A DNA stretch of 64,000 nucleotides from Maricaulis sp034670125. Its GTDB lineage: Bacteria > Pseudomonadota > Alphaproteobacteria > Caulobacterales > Maricaulaceae. How positions within the stretch are numbered: the first letter of the stretch is position 1; each line of letters opens with the position of its first letter. Positions 43,998-53,180 of the stretch are shown in pieces. The notes under the pieces were generated by a model that worked only from the letters and a program-made list of their open reading frames with translations, searched no databases and was not told the DNA's origin. A program made the position numbers and the translations under genes. The DNA lies in the NCBI RefSeq assembly GCF_034670125.1, contig NZ_JAXMOC010000001.1, positions 248,001 through 312,000 of the forward strand, read 5' to 3'.

Positions 43998-46900
43998 GTC
44001 TCGCCCTCCGATGAGCCCTCGGCCGCCGAGCCCCATTCGCCGCGCCGGGCGAGATGATCGAAATCACCGTAGTCATTGGTGTACTGGGCCCGGATCTGGC
44101 TTTCATAGGGCATCGTTTCATCATCGAAACGAGCAATCCATCCGCTCAGATCGGCCAGCGCGCCTTCGACATAGCTGGCCACATCCGAATTCTTGCCGTC
44201 GTCAATGCGGACCTCCTTGCCACCGCCGGCATTGCCTGGCAGCGAGATGTAGTAGAGCCCGGCCGCCTCGCCCGCCTCCAGCGCCTCGAACGCGCCCGCC
44301 GCCGCCATCGCCGCCGTCAGCGGCAATTGCGGATCAAAGCCGGCCTTGATCGACTTGGCGCTGGCCGAGCCGCCGGTCTTGTAATCGATGATGTCGAGGC
44401 GTCCGTCCGGATGGCGATCAAACCGGTCCGAACGCCCGGTCAGCGTCCAGGGTCCGGCGGGTCCCTCAAAAGGCATGGAGCCAACGATCTCGACCTTGTC
44501 GAGATGGATGCCACGCGCCCGGCGTTCGGCCTCCCAGCCAATCAACCAGGACGCCGCCCGCTCAAAGCGCGCCCGCTCCAGCACCATTTCCTCCGGCCCG
44601 AATCCGGCCTCCGCCAGCTTGAGCTCGGCGTGGGCGACCAGCTGGTTCACGGCGTCATCGGGAATGCCATCGGTCCAGGTCGGAACCACCGCTTCCAGCG
44701 CATCATGGAGCGCCGAACCGCGTTCGCGGGCAGCGGGCGGCATGTCAGCGGGATCAAGGCGGCGCAGTCCCAGCACATGGCGGGCATAGATGGAATAGGG
44801 GTCGCGGACCCAGGTGCGAATCTCCGTGATCGACATCTGCCGCGGCCGAACGGAGACGGGCGGTGTTGGCGTGGGACGCGGTGCAGCGGTCGGCGGCCCG
44901 CCTGGATCATCGAGGCGGCGCGACAGGGCGGCGTAGTCGGTCGCCGGCGCAAAGGCCGCGTCGGCCGCGGCTCCCAGCGCCCCGCGCGCCAGTGTCTTCA
45001 ACCGCCACAGCCAGCGCGAGGCCACGGTGGGCGAGCCTTCCGACTTGCCCGACCGGGTCATAATCACATCCGGCGCGGCAGCGAGTTGTGCGAAATCATG
45101 GGCCGCCAAACCATAGCGCCGCTCCGGCGCGCCCAGACCCACTGTTCGCCGCATGCCCGGCGACAGCCACGGGTCGGCACCGGGACCAGGCGGCCAGACG
45201 CCTTCATTGAGACCGGCCAGGATCACCCGGTCGGCGGTGATCAGGCGGGCTTCGAGCGGACCGAGCACCTGCAAGCGCGGATGCACGCCGAGGCGCGGCG
45301 CGACCCGGCGCGACCGGCACATTTCACCGAACGCCGCCGCATACTCGGTCAGGCTCATCTCGGGCAGGGCTTCGCTTTCCTCCAGCAGGGAGCGCAAAAG
45401 GCCCGCGGCCGCTTCGCCGCCTTCACCTGCCCAGACCGTCTGCGCGCCGGACCCGCTGTCATCGGAGGCCAGGGCCTCGGCGGCTTCGGCATGCGCGCGC
45501 GCCCAATCGCGAGCCGGGCGTTTTCCAGTTGTCAGTAGTCCGGACAAAGCGGTATCGAGCCGATCGAGAATGGCGTTTATCGTCGCCCGGTCCTCGTCGA
45601 ACAGCTTGACGTATTTTCCGTCGAGCCGGGCCCGCACAGCAGCCAGATCGCGACCGGGACGGGCGCCGCGCAGCGCTTCCGCCTCGAACTTCGCCAGCAC
45701 CGTATGGGTCAGGCCGCGCCGATGGCCGGCCCGGAACAGGGGCGATCCCCACAGCGCGGTCAGGGCAACGACGCTGCCGCAATCGCGCGCCACATCCAAC
45801 AAGCGGGTCAGGAATGCGCCCGCCATTGTTTCCGCCAGCGCCGCGCCGCCGGAATCATCCAGCCGGACGCCAAAGCGCGTCATCTCGGCGGAGACCCGGC
45901 GGGCCAGCATGCGATCCGGTGTGACCAGAATGGCCGTCCGGTCCGGGGTTTCCAGCACCTCGCGGAGCATCAGGGCACAGGCACGGGCCTCGCTGATCTC
46001 GTCTGCGGTCTCGACCAGGGAGAGCCCGGACATGCCGTCGCCAAAGAAGCTGGCACCGAAGCGCTCCTCCAGCTCACCGATCCGTTTCAGCCATTCATCG
46101 GTTGTGTCGGCCGGACGCAAGGCTTCGGCGATCAGTCGGCGGCGACGTTCGGCCAGGTTGTCTTCCGCCGCTCCCGGCCAGGACGGCAGGGTCGAGCGAT
46201 CCACGCCGAGCTCTTCGACCAGTGTCTTTATTGCCCATTGCGGGTGATCGTCCTTGATCGAGTCCCAGGCCGATGTGTCGGCGTCCCAATCGAAGCCCGG
46301 CAGCACCACCGCGCCCTGTGGCAGGTTGGCGACGACTTGCATCAACTTCCGTGCGGCCGGGATCGAACCCGTGGACCCGACCACCAGAACCGGATGGTCC
46401 GGCGGCTGCCGGGTCCAGCGATCGACCAGCTCGTGCAGGACCAGCGAGCGCCGCGCCGCCGCATCGGTCAGACCCAGCTCGGCCAGACGAGTCGGCCAGA
46501 CACGCTGCACGATATCGATGAATTCGACAGCCTCGCGGCGGTCGGCCGGCAGATAGGTGGTGACCGCGTCGTGCAGATCCGACAGGTCGCTGACATCCTC
46601 GGTCGCGAGATCGTCGAGCAGGGCGGCCAGCGAGTCCGACAGGGCCAGCGCGCCGCCAACCCCGAGCGGGCGGCCGAGCGCACTCTCCTTGGCGAGGATG
46701 AGGCGCGCCAGCTCATAGCGCCGACGCTCGATCGAGATTGCCGGCGCCGCCAGCCCGGCCAGCTCTCCCGGCTCGAAGGGCGGGTCGTCGACATCAACAT
46801 CACCAATGGGCCGGATCAGGGGCAGCAGGGCGACACCATTGCCGGCCAGCTCGGCGAATACATCGCCCAAGGCCTTGGCGGCACGGCGTGTCGGGGTCAG

Positions 46901-47044
46901 GATCAAAAGACGCGTCAGCGAGTCCGGATCACCGGCCGCGTCGAACTCGTCACGCAGTGTCGTCGCCAGGACGCGCAGAAAGTCCGCCTGCGGCGGAATG
47001 GTGTAGAGGCACGGGCCCGACGTATCGAAAAGACGTCCGCTCAC
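43994..47044 (-). CDS. addB: Double-strand break repair protein AddB
   Basis: A 1016-residue partner of AddA. It has a helicase-like but degenerate N-terminal part (TRLLILTPTRRAAKALGDVF, PVLVVGSTGSIPAARKLMQV), a middle region with ADRVILAGLNEGVWPPGPGA, and a C-terminal RecB-type nuclease domain with GRLDIIDYKTGGSASAKSI near residue 895. In this class AddB lacks the iron-sulfur Cys set of Bacillus AddB, as here. A GTG start at 47044 overlaps the murU stop (GTGA); all genes from tsaE to addA are tightly packed, forming one operon. Confidence 0.94.
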   Translation of the reverse strand: MSGRLFDTSGPCLYTIPPQADFLRVLATTLRDEFDAAGDPDSLTRLLILTPTRRAAKALGDVFAELAGNGVALLPLIRPIGDVDVDDPPFEPGELAGLAAPAISIERRRYELARLILAKESALGRPLGVGGALALSDSLAALLDDLATEDVSDLSDLHDAVTTYLPADRREAVEFIDIVQRVWPTRLAELGLTDAAARRSLVLHELVDRWTRQPPDHPVLVVGSTGSIPAARKLMQVVANLPQGAVVLPGFDWDADTSAWDSIKDDHPQWAIKTLVEELGVDRSTLPSWPGAAEDNLAERRRRLIAEALRPADTTDEWLKRIGELEERFGASFFGDGMSGLSLVETADEISEARACALMLREVLETPDRTAILVTPDRMLARRVSAEMTRFGVRLDDSGGAALAETMAGAFLTRLLDVARDCGSVVALTALWGSPLFRAGHRRGLTHTVLAKFEAEALRGARPGRDLAAVRARLDGKYVKLFDEDRATINAILDRLDTALSGLLTTGKRPARDWARAHAEAAEALASDDSGSGAQTVWAGEGGEAAAGLLRSLLEESEALPEMSLTEYAAAFGEMCRSRRVAPRLGVHPRLQVLGPLEARLITADRVILAGLNEGVWPPGPGADPWLSPGMRRTVGLGAPERRYGLAAHDFAQLAAAPDVIMTRSGKSEGSPTVASRWLWRLKTLARGALGAAADAAFAPATDYAALSRRLDDPGGPPTAAPRPTPTPPVSVRPRQMSITEIRTWVRDPYSIYARHVLGLRRLDPADMPPAARERGSALHDALEAVVPTWTDGIPDDAVNQLVAHAELKLAEAGFGPEEMVLERARFERAASWLIGWEAERRARGIHLDKVEIVGSMPFEGPAGPWTLTGRSDRFDRHPDGRLDIIDYKTGGSASAKSIKAGFDPQLPLTAAMAAAGAFEALEAGEAAGLYYISLPGNAGGGKEVRIDDGKNSDVASYVEGALADLSGWIARFDDETMPYESQIRAQYTNDYGDFDHLARRGEWGSAAEGSSEGET

Positions 47045-47754
47045 CGCGCCAGCCGCGCCTCCGCCTCGGCCAGGGCGCGCGGGTCACCGACATGCATCCA
47101 GAAGGCCGGCAGGGTGACACCGTGCAAGCGGCCCCTGGCTGCCAGCTCGCGCCAGACTTCCATCATCGAGAAACGACTGACGGACCGACCGGCCAGAACC
47201 GCCGGATTGAGGATCTGGACACCGGCATAGGCGTAGGGCGCCGATTTCGCCTCACCGCGGAACCGGACTTCACCGCCCGCGTCCAGAAAGGCGTCGCCCG
47301 GACCGTCAAAGCCGAGCGTCGCATTCATCGGTGCCAGCAGCAGCAGGGCGTCCATCGCCGCGCCATCCCAAGCCGTCCGCAGGCTGTCGAGCGACGCGGC
47401 ACCCGTTTCTTCCCAGATGGCATCAATATTGGCGATGAAGAAGGGATCGGCCCCCAGCTCGGGCAGGGCTTTCACCACGCCGCCACCGGTTTCCAGCACT
47501 TCGCCGCGCTCGTCGGAAATGGTGATGGACGGTCCATCCGGACGCGCCGATAGATGCGCCTCCATCTGGTCGGCGAAATGGTGGATATTGACCACGCAGC
47601 GCTCGACACCGCCCGCAGCATAGCGGTCCAGGGTCCAGTCGAGCAGGCATTTCCCGCCAACCTCGACCAAGGCCTTGGGGCGCTCGTCGGTGATCGGCCG
47701 CATGCGCGTCCCCAAACCGGCGGCCAGCGCCATGGCGGTGCGGATCTCGATCAT
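47041..47754 (-). CDS. murU: N-acetylmuramate-1-phosphate uridylyltransferase MurU
   Basis: A 237-residue nucleotidyltransferase. The N-terminal MALAAGLGTRMRPITDERPK is the nucleotide-binding GxGTRMRP motif, and PKALVEVGGKCLLDW supplies the catalytic Lys. LETGGGVVKALPELG, FFIANIDAIW (metal-binding Asp) and FWMHVGDPRAL follow. With the adjacent AmgK it recycles MurNAc from the wall into UDP-MurNAc, bypassing fosfomycin-sensitive MurA. The ATG at 47754 overlaps the amgK stop by four bases. Confidence 0.88.
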   Translation of the reverse strand: MIEIRTAMALAAGLGTRMRPITDERPKALVEVGGKCLLDWTLDRYAAGGVERCVVNIHHFADQMEAHLSARPDGPSITISDERGEVLETGGGVVKALPELGADPFFIANIDAIWEETGAASLDSLRTAWDGAAMDALLLLAPMNATLGFDGPGDAFLDAGGEVRFRGEAKSAPYAYAGVQILNPAVLAGRSVSRFSMMEVWRELAARGRLHGVTLPAFWMHVGDPRALAEAEARLAR

Positions 47755-48848
47755 TTGTGGGCTTCCGCGAACACCTGGGGCGCATGGGATTTCATCCACA
47801 TGTGCAGGGGCATCAGGGCCGGGTGCTGAAGGTCGGCGACAAAATGGCGAGCCACGCGCGGCAGCAGGTCGAGATAGCGGGCTTTCCCGTCCCGCACAGC
47901 CAAGCGAACGAAGATGCCGAGAATCTTGGCATTGCGCTGGGCGCCGAGCACGGCATAGGCGGAATCAAACCCGGCTGCGTCCTCGATCCCTGCCTTGTGG
48001 ACAAAGCGGGCCTTGAGCGGCACGGCGAGCTTGCGCTCGACATTGCGACGGGCGTCCTCGATCAGCGAAACCAGGTCATAGGCCGGGTGACCGATCAGCG
48101 CGTCCTGGAAGTCGAGCAGGCCGATTTCACCCTCGCCGTCTCGGTCGGGAAGGTAGATCAGGTTCTCGGCATGAAAATCGCGCAGGACCAGGCCGGGCGC
48201 GCAATGATCGAGACGCTTGAAGGACCGGGCCCAGATCGCGTGCCACTCGTCACGGGCGGCGGCGTCGGGGGCGGCGCCGGCATGCTTGTCGAGGAACCAG
48301 TCCAGGAACAGGTCGGCCTCGGCCATCAGCGCGGTCGCATCATAGGCCAGCAGCGGCCAGGTCTCGCCATCGCGTTCGACTGCATCGGGAAAGCTGGACC
48401 GATAGATCGCTGCCAGGACATCGACCGCCTTGGCGTAAAGCGTACCTTCGTGCAGGTCACCGGGCAAAAGCCGGGCGATCAGGTCATCGCCGAGATCCTC
48501 CAGCAGCAGGAAGCCGGATTGCGTGTCACTGGCCAGCACGGTCGGGGCGGAAAAGCCGCGCTCGCACAGGGCGTCGGCCAGGCCCGCAAAGGCGGTAAGA
48601 TTTGACCCGGCCAGACGGGCGACGGCGTTATAGCCCAACTTGGCACGCGTCTGTGGATCCGCATCCGGCGGGCAGACTGGCGCTTCGGCTGCGGCCGGCG
48701 CGTCCATCAGCATGGCCCGCTCATCGCCTTTTTCAAGGCGGACATAGCGGCGTGTCGAAGCGTCGCCCGGCAGCGGATGATGCGTTGCATCGCCCCAGCC
48801 GGCCGTGTCCAGAAATCTCGCCATTGCGGCTGTGCGGTCAGATGTCAT
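47751..48848 (-). CDS. amgK: Anomeric MurNAc/GlcNAc kinase AmgK
   Basis: A 365-residue aminoglycoside-phosphotransferase-fold kinase making MurNAc-1-phosphate. The catalytic loop LVLRDFHAENLIYLPDRDGE and the metal-binding IGLLDFQDALIGHPAYDLVS are near residues 205-240; GDASTRRYVRLEKGDERAML is the N-lobe. The kinase and its partner MurU form the peptidoglycan recycling branch known from Pseudomonas and Caulobacter. The ATG at 48848 has GGGAGG upstream and overlaps the tsaE end by 11 bases. Confidence 0.9.
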   Translation of the reverse strand: MTSDRTAAMARFLDTAGWGDATHHPLPGDASTRRYVRLEKGDERAMLMDAPAAAEAPVCPPDADPQTRAKLGYNAVARLAGSNLTAFAGLADALCERGFSAPTVLASDTQSGFLLLEDLGDDLIARLLPGDLHEGTLYAKAVDVLAAIYRSSFPDAVERDGETWPLLAYDATALMAEADLFLDWFLDKHAGAAPDAAARDEWHAIWARSFKRLDHCAPGLVLRDFHAENLIYLPDRDGEGEIGLLDFQDALIGHPAYDLVSLIEDARRNVERKLAVPLKARFVHKAGIEDAAGFDSAYAVLGAQRNAKILGIFVRLAVRDGKARYLDLLPRVARHFVADLQHPALMPLHMWMKSHAPQVFAEAHK

Positions 48849-49314
48849 CAAGGCGCGCCTCCCACTCGCCAAACCCTGTTAAGCCCGCCCGTCTTGGTAT
48901 GTCCATTGTCGCGCCGGGGCTTTCCCCGGTCATCTCGAGCTGCAGCTCCAGCCTGTCAGCCGGAACGAGACCGAACAAGCGGTCGGGCCACTCGATCAGC
49001 ATCGCCACGTCGCCAAAAGCATCATCAAGGCCCAACTCGTCGAGCTCGTCGGCGCTCTCGATCCGGTAGAGGTCGGCATGCCAGAGCTCGTCCGGACCCC
49101 AGTCATAGGTCTGGATGATCGTGTAGGTCGGGCTGGGCGCGTCATCGACGCCGCACAGCGCCGCGATGACCGTGCGGGCAAAAGTCGTCTTGCCGGCGCC
49201 CAGTTCACCCTTCAGGAATACCGTGTCGCCGCGGCGCAGCGCTTTGGCGAGCCGCAGGGCCAGCGCCTTGGTTGCCGCCAGATCGGGCAAGGAAACAGTC
49301 TTCAAATTTCCCAT
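48838..49314 (-). CDS. tsaE: tRNA threonylcarbamoyladenosine biosynthesis ATPase TsaE
   Basis: A 158-residue P-loop ATPase of the TsaBDE complex, which makes t6A37 in ANN-decoding tRNAs. Walker A is GELGAGKTTFARTVIAAL near residue 37; SPTYTIIQTYDW, LWHADLYRIESADELDELGL and AMLIEWPDRL are family signatures. The C-terminus is about 15 residues longer than E. coli TsaE. Its position next to divL is conserved in caulobacters. It starts the operon tsaE-amgK-murU-addB-addA. Confidence 0.95.
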   Translation of the reverse strand: MGNLKTVSLPDLAATKALALRLAKALRRGDTVFLKGELGAGKTTFARTVIAALCGVDDAPSPTYTIIQTYDWGPDELWHADLYRIESADELDELGLDDAFGDVAMLIEWPDRLFGLVPADRLELQLEMTGESPGATMDIPRRAGLTGFGEWEARLDDI

Positions 49315-49417
49315 GGATTGCGCTTAACGAAGCCCGCTCGGTACGGCAAGCGGTGAGGCTGAATCTTGACTTGGCCGTGAACGCTGTTCATTTGCTGGGC
49401 GAAGAACGGAGACTGGC

Positions 49418-49738
49418 ATGCCGAAGATTACCTATATCGAGCACAACGGAACCGAACACGTCATCGACGTCGCCACCGGGCTGACCGTGATGGAAGGCGC
49501 GGTGCGCAATCTGGTTCCCGGAATCGACGCGGATTGCGGCGGGGCCTGTGCCTGTGCGACCTGTCACGTCTATGTCGACCCGGCCTGGGCCGACAAGACC
49601 GGGTCTCGCGAGGCCATGGAAGATTCGATGCTCGACTTTGCCGAGGAAGTCCAGGAGACCTCCCGCCTGTCCTGCCAGATCAAGGTCAGCGACGCGCTGG
49701 ACGGTCTGGTCGTGCGGATGCCCCAGAACCAGGGCTGA
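49418..49738 (+). CDS. 2Fe-2S ferredoxin, adrenodoxin type
   Basis: A 106-residue ferredoxin. The cluster ligands are Cys40, Cys46 and Cys49 (DCGGACACATCHVYV, the CX5CX2C pattern) and Cys86 in RLSCQIKVSDALDGL. Adrenodoxin-type proteins pass electrons to cytochromes P450, heme oxygenases or iron-sulfur assembly. The N-terminus PKITYIEHNGTEH is typical. The ATG at 49418 has GGAGA five bases upstream. It is transcribed alone, divergent from tsaE and convergent with divL. Confidence 0.93.
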   Translation: MPKITYIEHNGTEHVIDVATGLTVMEGAVRNLVPGIDADCGGACACATCHVYVDPAWADKTGSREAMEDSMLDFAEEVQETSRLSCQIKVSDALDGLVVRMPQNQG

Positions 49739-49771
49739 ACCGGACTGTCAGCCTTTCAGGCCGGGGTGGGC

Positions 49772-52261
49772 CTATTCGGCCCGCGCCCGGTCTCCGGCCA
49801 GACGCGTCGCCGGACGGCTGGCCAAATCCAGCTCCGGCGGTACGGCGTTTCCCCGCGGCTCGGGCGGCAGGTGGCAGGACACCAAGGTGCCGCGCTCGGG
49901 CTCGGACTGAAGCTCGACCCAACCGCCATGCAGCTCGGCGATCTCCTTGACCAATGACAGACCCAGACCGGCCCCGCCGCGCTCACCGCGGGCGAAGCGG
50001 TCGAACACGCTGGCCTGTTTCTCGGGCGCGATGCCCTCACCATCATCCTTCACCCACAAGGTGACGTCCTCACCATTGCGGCGTGCGCCGATGGTGACGG
50101 CACCTCCGGTGGCGACATGGCGGATGGCGTTGGAGAGCAGGTTCATGGAGACCTGCTTGAGACGGTTGCGGTCAGCGCGCAGCAGGCCGAGCCCGTCCTC
50201 GATATCGACATCCAGCTTGATGGCGTGATGGTCGGCCCTGGCCGCGACCAGGTCGGCCGCTTCACGCGCCACTTCGCCCAGATCCACATCACCCAGTTCG
50301 AGCTCGAGCTGTCCGGCATCGATCGCCGCGACATCGAGGATGTCGTCGATCAGCTTGGCGAGGTGTGCCGCCGCCGACTGGATCGCCGACATCGGTTCCT
50401 TCTGGCGGTCGGACAGTTCACCGGCGAAGCCCTGGGCCAGCATGTCGGCATAGCCGCCGATCGTCGTCAGCGGTGTGCGCAGCTGATAGCTCACATGTTC
50501 GACAAACTCGGTCTTGATACGCTCGGAGGTTTCCAGCGCTTCGGCCCGCTCGCGCAGGGCTTCCTCGATACGGCGACTGTCGGTGACATCGTCCCAGCAG
50601 ATCAGGGTGGCGCCATCGGGCAGGGGTCGGGTGAGATAGGTCAGGACGCGGCCGTCCGAGCGACGCATCTCGCCAGTGACCTGTTTTCGGGCCTGCGGGC
50701 TCGGATCTGTGACCCGCGCCTTGATATCGGTCCAGACCCGATCATCGGTGAACAGGGCGGTGCAGGTCTCCGAGACGGCATCGAAATCAGGTTGGCCGTC
50801 GAGCTCCTCGGCTTCAAAGCCCCACAAATCCTCAAAGGCGGAATTGTTGAGTTGCAGGCGGCCATTGGCGCCAAACACGGCGACCGCCTCGTGCAACTTG
50901 TCGAGGGTCGCGCGCTGGACGTTGATCAAGGTGTTGTAGCGCGCGCGCAGCGCCAGCTCGTCGGTCTTGTCCTCGAAGATCAGCATCAAGCCGCCAAGCG
51001 GATGGCGCTGCCGGGCGACCCGCAGGGTCCGTCCGTCCGGCAAGGGCCACAGCTCGTCCGGAGTCTCTTCGCTGGGCGGGGCATCATAGCGGGCGAGCTC
51101 GTCGGTCTTCCAGGCTCCGAAATCCGCCTGCTCGGGCAGCAGCCGCTTTTCGCGCATGCGGTCGAGGAACTGGCCATGGCCGGGTCGCTCGTTGAGCCAG
51201 GCGTCGTCGAGCTTGAACAGTTTCAGGAATGCTTTGTTGTGAAAGTTCAATCGCTTGGAGCGATCGAACACGACCACAGCTTCGGCCATGTGATTGAGCG
51301 TGTCGTCATGGGCCCTGCGGAACCGGGCCAGGGCCGCCTTGGCTTCCTCGCCATCGGTCACGTCGAGCGCGAAACCCGCTGCCCCGCCCGAGACCGGGAA
51401 GACCAGGAATTTGAGACCGCGCCGTGAGCCATCGACGACGACAATGCGCATCTCGTCCATGGGCTCGCCGGCGGCTGTGGCCCGGGACGCCAGCTCGGTC
51501 ATCGCCGGGTCGAGCAGGGTCTGACGTTCAATGACCGCGTCGACCGCGTCACCTTCGACCGCCTCGATATAAGCCTGGTTGGCCCATTCGATCCGTCCGG
51601 TCGCATTCATCCGCCAGGCCGGAACCGGCGCCCGACCCAGCATGTCGAGAAAGGCCAGCGGATCCTTGGAGACCAGGCGGCGCGCTTCCTCGATGCGTCC
51701 GCGCGCTCCGGACTCCTCGAGCCCGCGAATGGTCGCGTCAGAAAGCCAGACCACCAGTTGGGTACCGGCAGCCCGCCCATCGGCTTCCAGAAAACGACCG
51801 CTTGGACCGAGGATGGTCAGGGAGAAGGGCTGACCCTTTTCACTCAGTTCGCCGAAGCGGCGACGCAGGGTGGTTTCCTCGCCGCCCGCCGAACGCGCTT
51901 CATAGTCGGCAAGGCCCTCCATCAGGATGCCGGCCGGATTGGGGCCGTCATTGGCCTCGGCGAAACGCAGCAGGGAGGCGAGCGCGACCGAAGACCCGAA
52001 AACCCGTGGTGCCCCCCACCCCGTATCTGCCTCTTCGGTTGGCGGCAGGTCCCAGACCAGCACGAGACCCGGATGGGCGCCGAACACACTGTCGGCCCGG
52101 GCGATGCGGTCTTCCAGATCGGCCATCTTGCGGCGCCACAGCGCCTGCGCACCGCGAGCGCCTGCAGTCTGTTTGAAGGCCCAGATGCCAACGGCCACGG
52201 CGAAGGCCACGGCTCCGATGGTGACAGCGAGTGTCACAAACTGAAATGTCTGTCCGGTCAT
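49772..52261 (-). CDS. divL: DivL-type sensor kinase with Tyr in place of phospho-His
   Basis: An 829-residue protein with one N-terminal membrane helix (about 7-30), four PAS-like regions (about 55-175, 205-305, 320-435, 450-565) and a kinase core. The dimerisation helix reads EFVEHVSYQLRTPLTTIGGY, so Tyr592 occupies the position of the phosphorylated His. The ATP domain is intact (MNLLSNAIRHVA, KDDGEGIAPE, GAGLGLSLVKE). This substitution defines DivL, which acts with DivK to control CckA and hence CtrA in Caulobacter. The closeness to tsaE also matches. The start at 52261 was chosen by the membrane helix; an in-frame GTG lies at 52309. Confidence 0.88.
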   Translation of the reverse strand: MTGQTFQFVTLAVTIGAVAFAVAVGIWAFKQTAGARGAQALWRRKMADLEDRIARADSVFGAHPGLVLVWDLPPTEEADTGWGAPRVFGSSVALASLLRFAEANDGPNPAGILMEGLADYEARSAGGEETTLRRRFGELSEKGQPFSLTILGPSGRFLEADGRAAGTQLVVWLSDATIRGLEESGARGRIEEARRLVSKDPLAFLDMLGRAPVPAWRMNATGRIEWANQAYIEAVEGDAVDAVIERQTLLDPAMTELASRATAAGEPMDEMRIVVVDGSRRGLKFLVFPVSGGAAGFALDVTDGEEAKAALARFRRAHDDTLNHMAEAVVVFDRSKRLNFHNKAFLKLFKLDDAWLNERPGHGQFLDRMREKRLLPEQADFGAWKTDELARYDAPPSEETPDELWPLPDGRTLRVARQRHPLGGLMLIFEDKTDELALRARYNTLINVQRATLDKLHEAVAVFGANGRLQLNNSAFEDLWGFEAEELDGQPDFDAVSETCTALFTDDRVWTDIKARVTDPSPQARKQVTGEMRRSDGRVLTYLTRPLPDGATLICWDDVTDSRRIEEALRERAEALETSERIKTEFVEHVSYQLRTPLTTIGGYADMLAQGFAGELSDRQKEPMSAIQSAAAHLAKLIDDILDVAAIDAGQLELELGDVDLGEVAREAADLVAARADHHAIKLDVDIEDGLGLLRADRNRLKQVSMNLLSNAIRHVATGGAVTIGARRNGEDVTLWVKDDGEGIAPEKQASVFDRFARGERGGAGLGLSLVKEIAELHGGWVELQSEPERGTLVSCHLPPEPRGNAVPPELDLASRPATRLAGDRARAE

Positions 52262-52528
52262 CAATGTCGCCCTGGGTGCGGACCCGTCCCCACTGCCTGC
52301 GGCCCTCACGAATCACCATGATACCGGCCTGTCGAGTCGCGGGCGATGCCCGCACCGGTAAATTTCCTGACACGTTATATACCCGGGCCGGCATTGGCGG
52401 GGAAAAATCCGGCCCCGACGACCGATTGCAGCCGTATAGCCCCGTCCACGGGGTCGCTCACCGGCAGCGGCTGGACCGCCGGACACTGGGCGCCTGGCTG
52501 CTCGAAACTGTGGATAGTGCCCGGCCGG

Positions 52529-52975
52529 TCAGCGGATATGGACTTCGCCAGCGCGGAATTCGAACATCACCACGCAGTTTTCCAGGATGTCGACGCCATC
52601 CAGCGGTGCGAACTGCCATCTCGAAACGGCCCGCTCGGTCGCGCGGTTGAAAGGCCCGTCGGGTACGGCCCGGTGAACCCGCGCCCGGTGCACGCTGCCA
52701 TCCGCATAGACATGGAAACGCACCACAACCCATCCCTGACGGCCGAATTGCCAGGCCCGGGCCGGATAATCGGGCAAGCTGGCGGATGTCGCCGCCAGCG
52801 TCGAGCCGCGGCAGTCCTCGGGGCCCATCATGCGCTCGACATTCGGCGGAACCGGCAATTCGTCACGCGGTATGAAGGGTCCCCGTCCGGGCGGCTCCAG
52901 ACCTGGAAGCTCGACGGATGGCAGTCCGCCGCACGCGGTCAGAACGAGACAAAGGGTGGCAACTAGACTTCGCAT
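52529..52975 (-). CDS. Lipoprotein with TonB C-terminal-like domain
   Basis: A 148-residue protein with a lipoprotein signal (LVATLCLVLTACGG, lipidated Cys15). A Pro-rich linker is followed by a TonB C-terminal-type domain (about 65-145): PDYPARAWQFGRQGWVVVRF, DGSVHRARVHRAVPDGPFNR and ATERAVSRWQFAPLDG. Lipid anchoring instead of an inner-membrane helix makes a true energy-transducing role unlikely; it is better seen as a TonB-domain envelope protein. It lies upstream of divL on the same strand, 267 bases away. Confidence 0.75.
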   Translation of the reverse strand: MRSLVATLCLVLTACGGLPSVELPGLEPPGRGPFIPRDELPVPPNVERMMGPEDCRGSTLAATSASLPDYPARAWQFGRQGWVVVRFHVYADGSVHRARVHRAVPDGPFNRATERAVSRWQFAPLDGVDILENCVVMFEFRAGEVHIR

Positions 52976-53180
52976 GGCCGCAAGCTAGCGGCTCGCCCGG
53001 AGCCGAGAAAGCCCGCATTCAGCGCACCGGAGGACGGGCGTTGCTGAACAATTCGTAAAGAATGAGTGAACCCCGTTCATTTTCCGGCATCAAACTTGTA
53101 GGGTTCAGTCGAAATGGGTGAGGGGCCTGCCGATTTGGGACAATCGGCCAGGCAATATGTTGTTAGAGGTGCGTCAAGCC

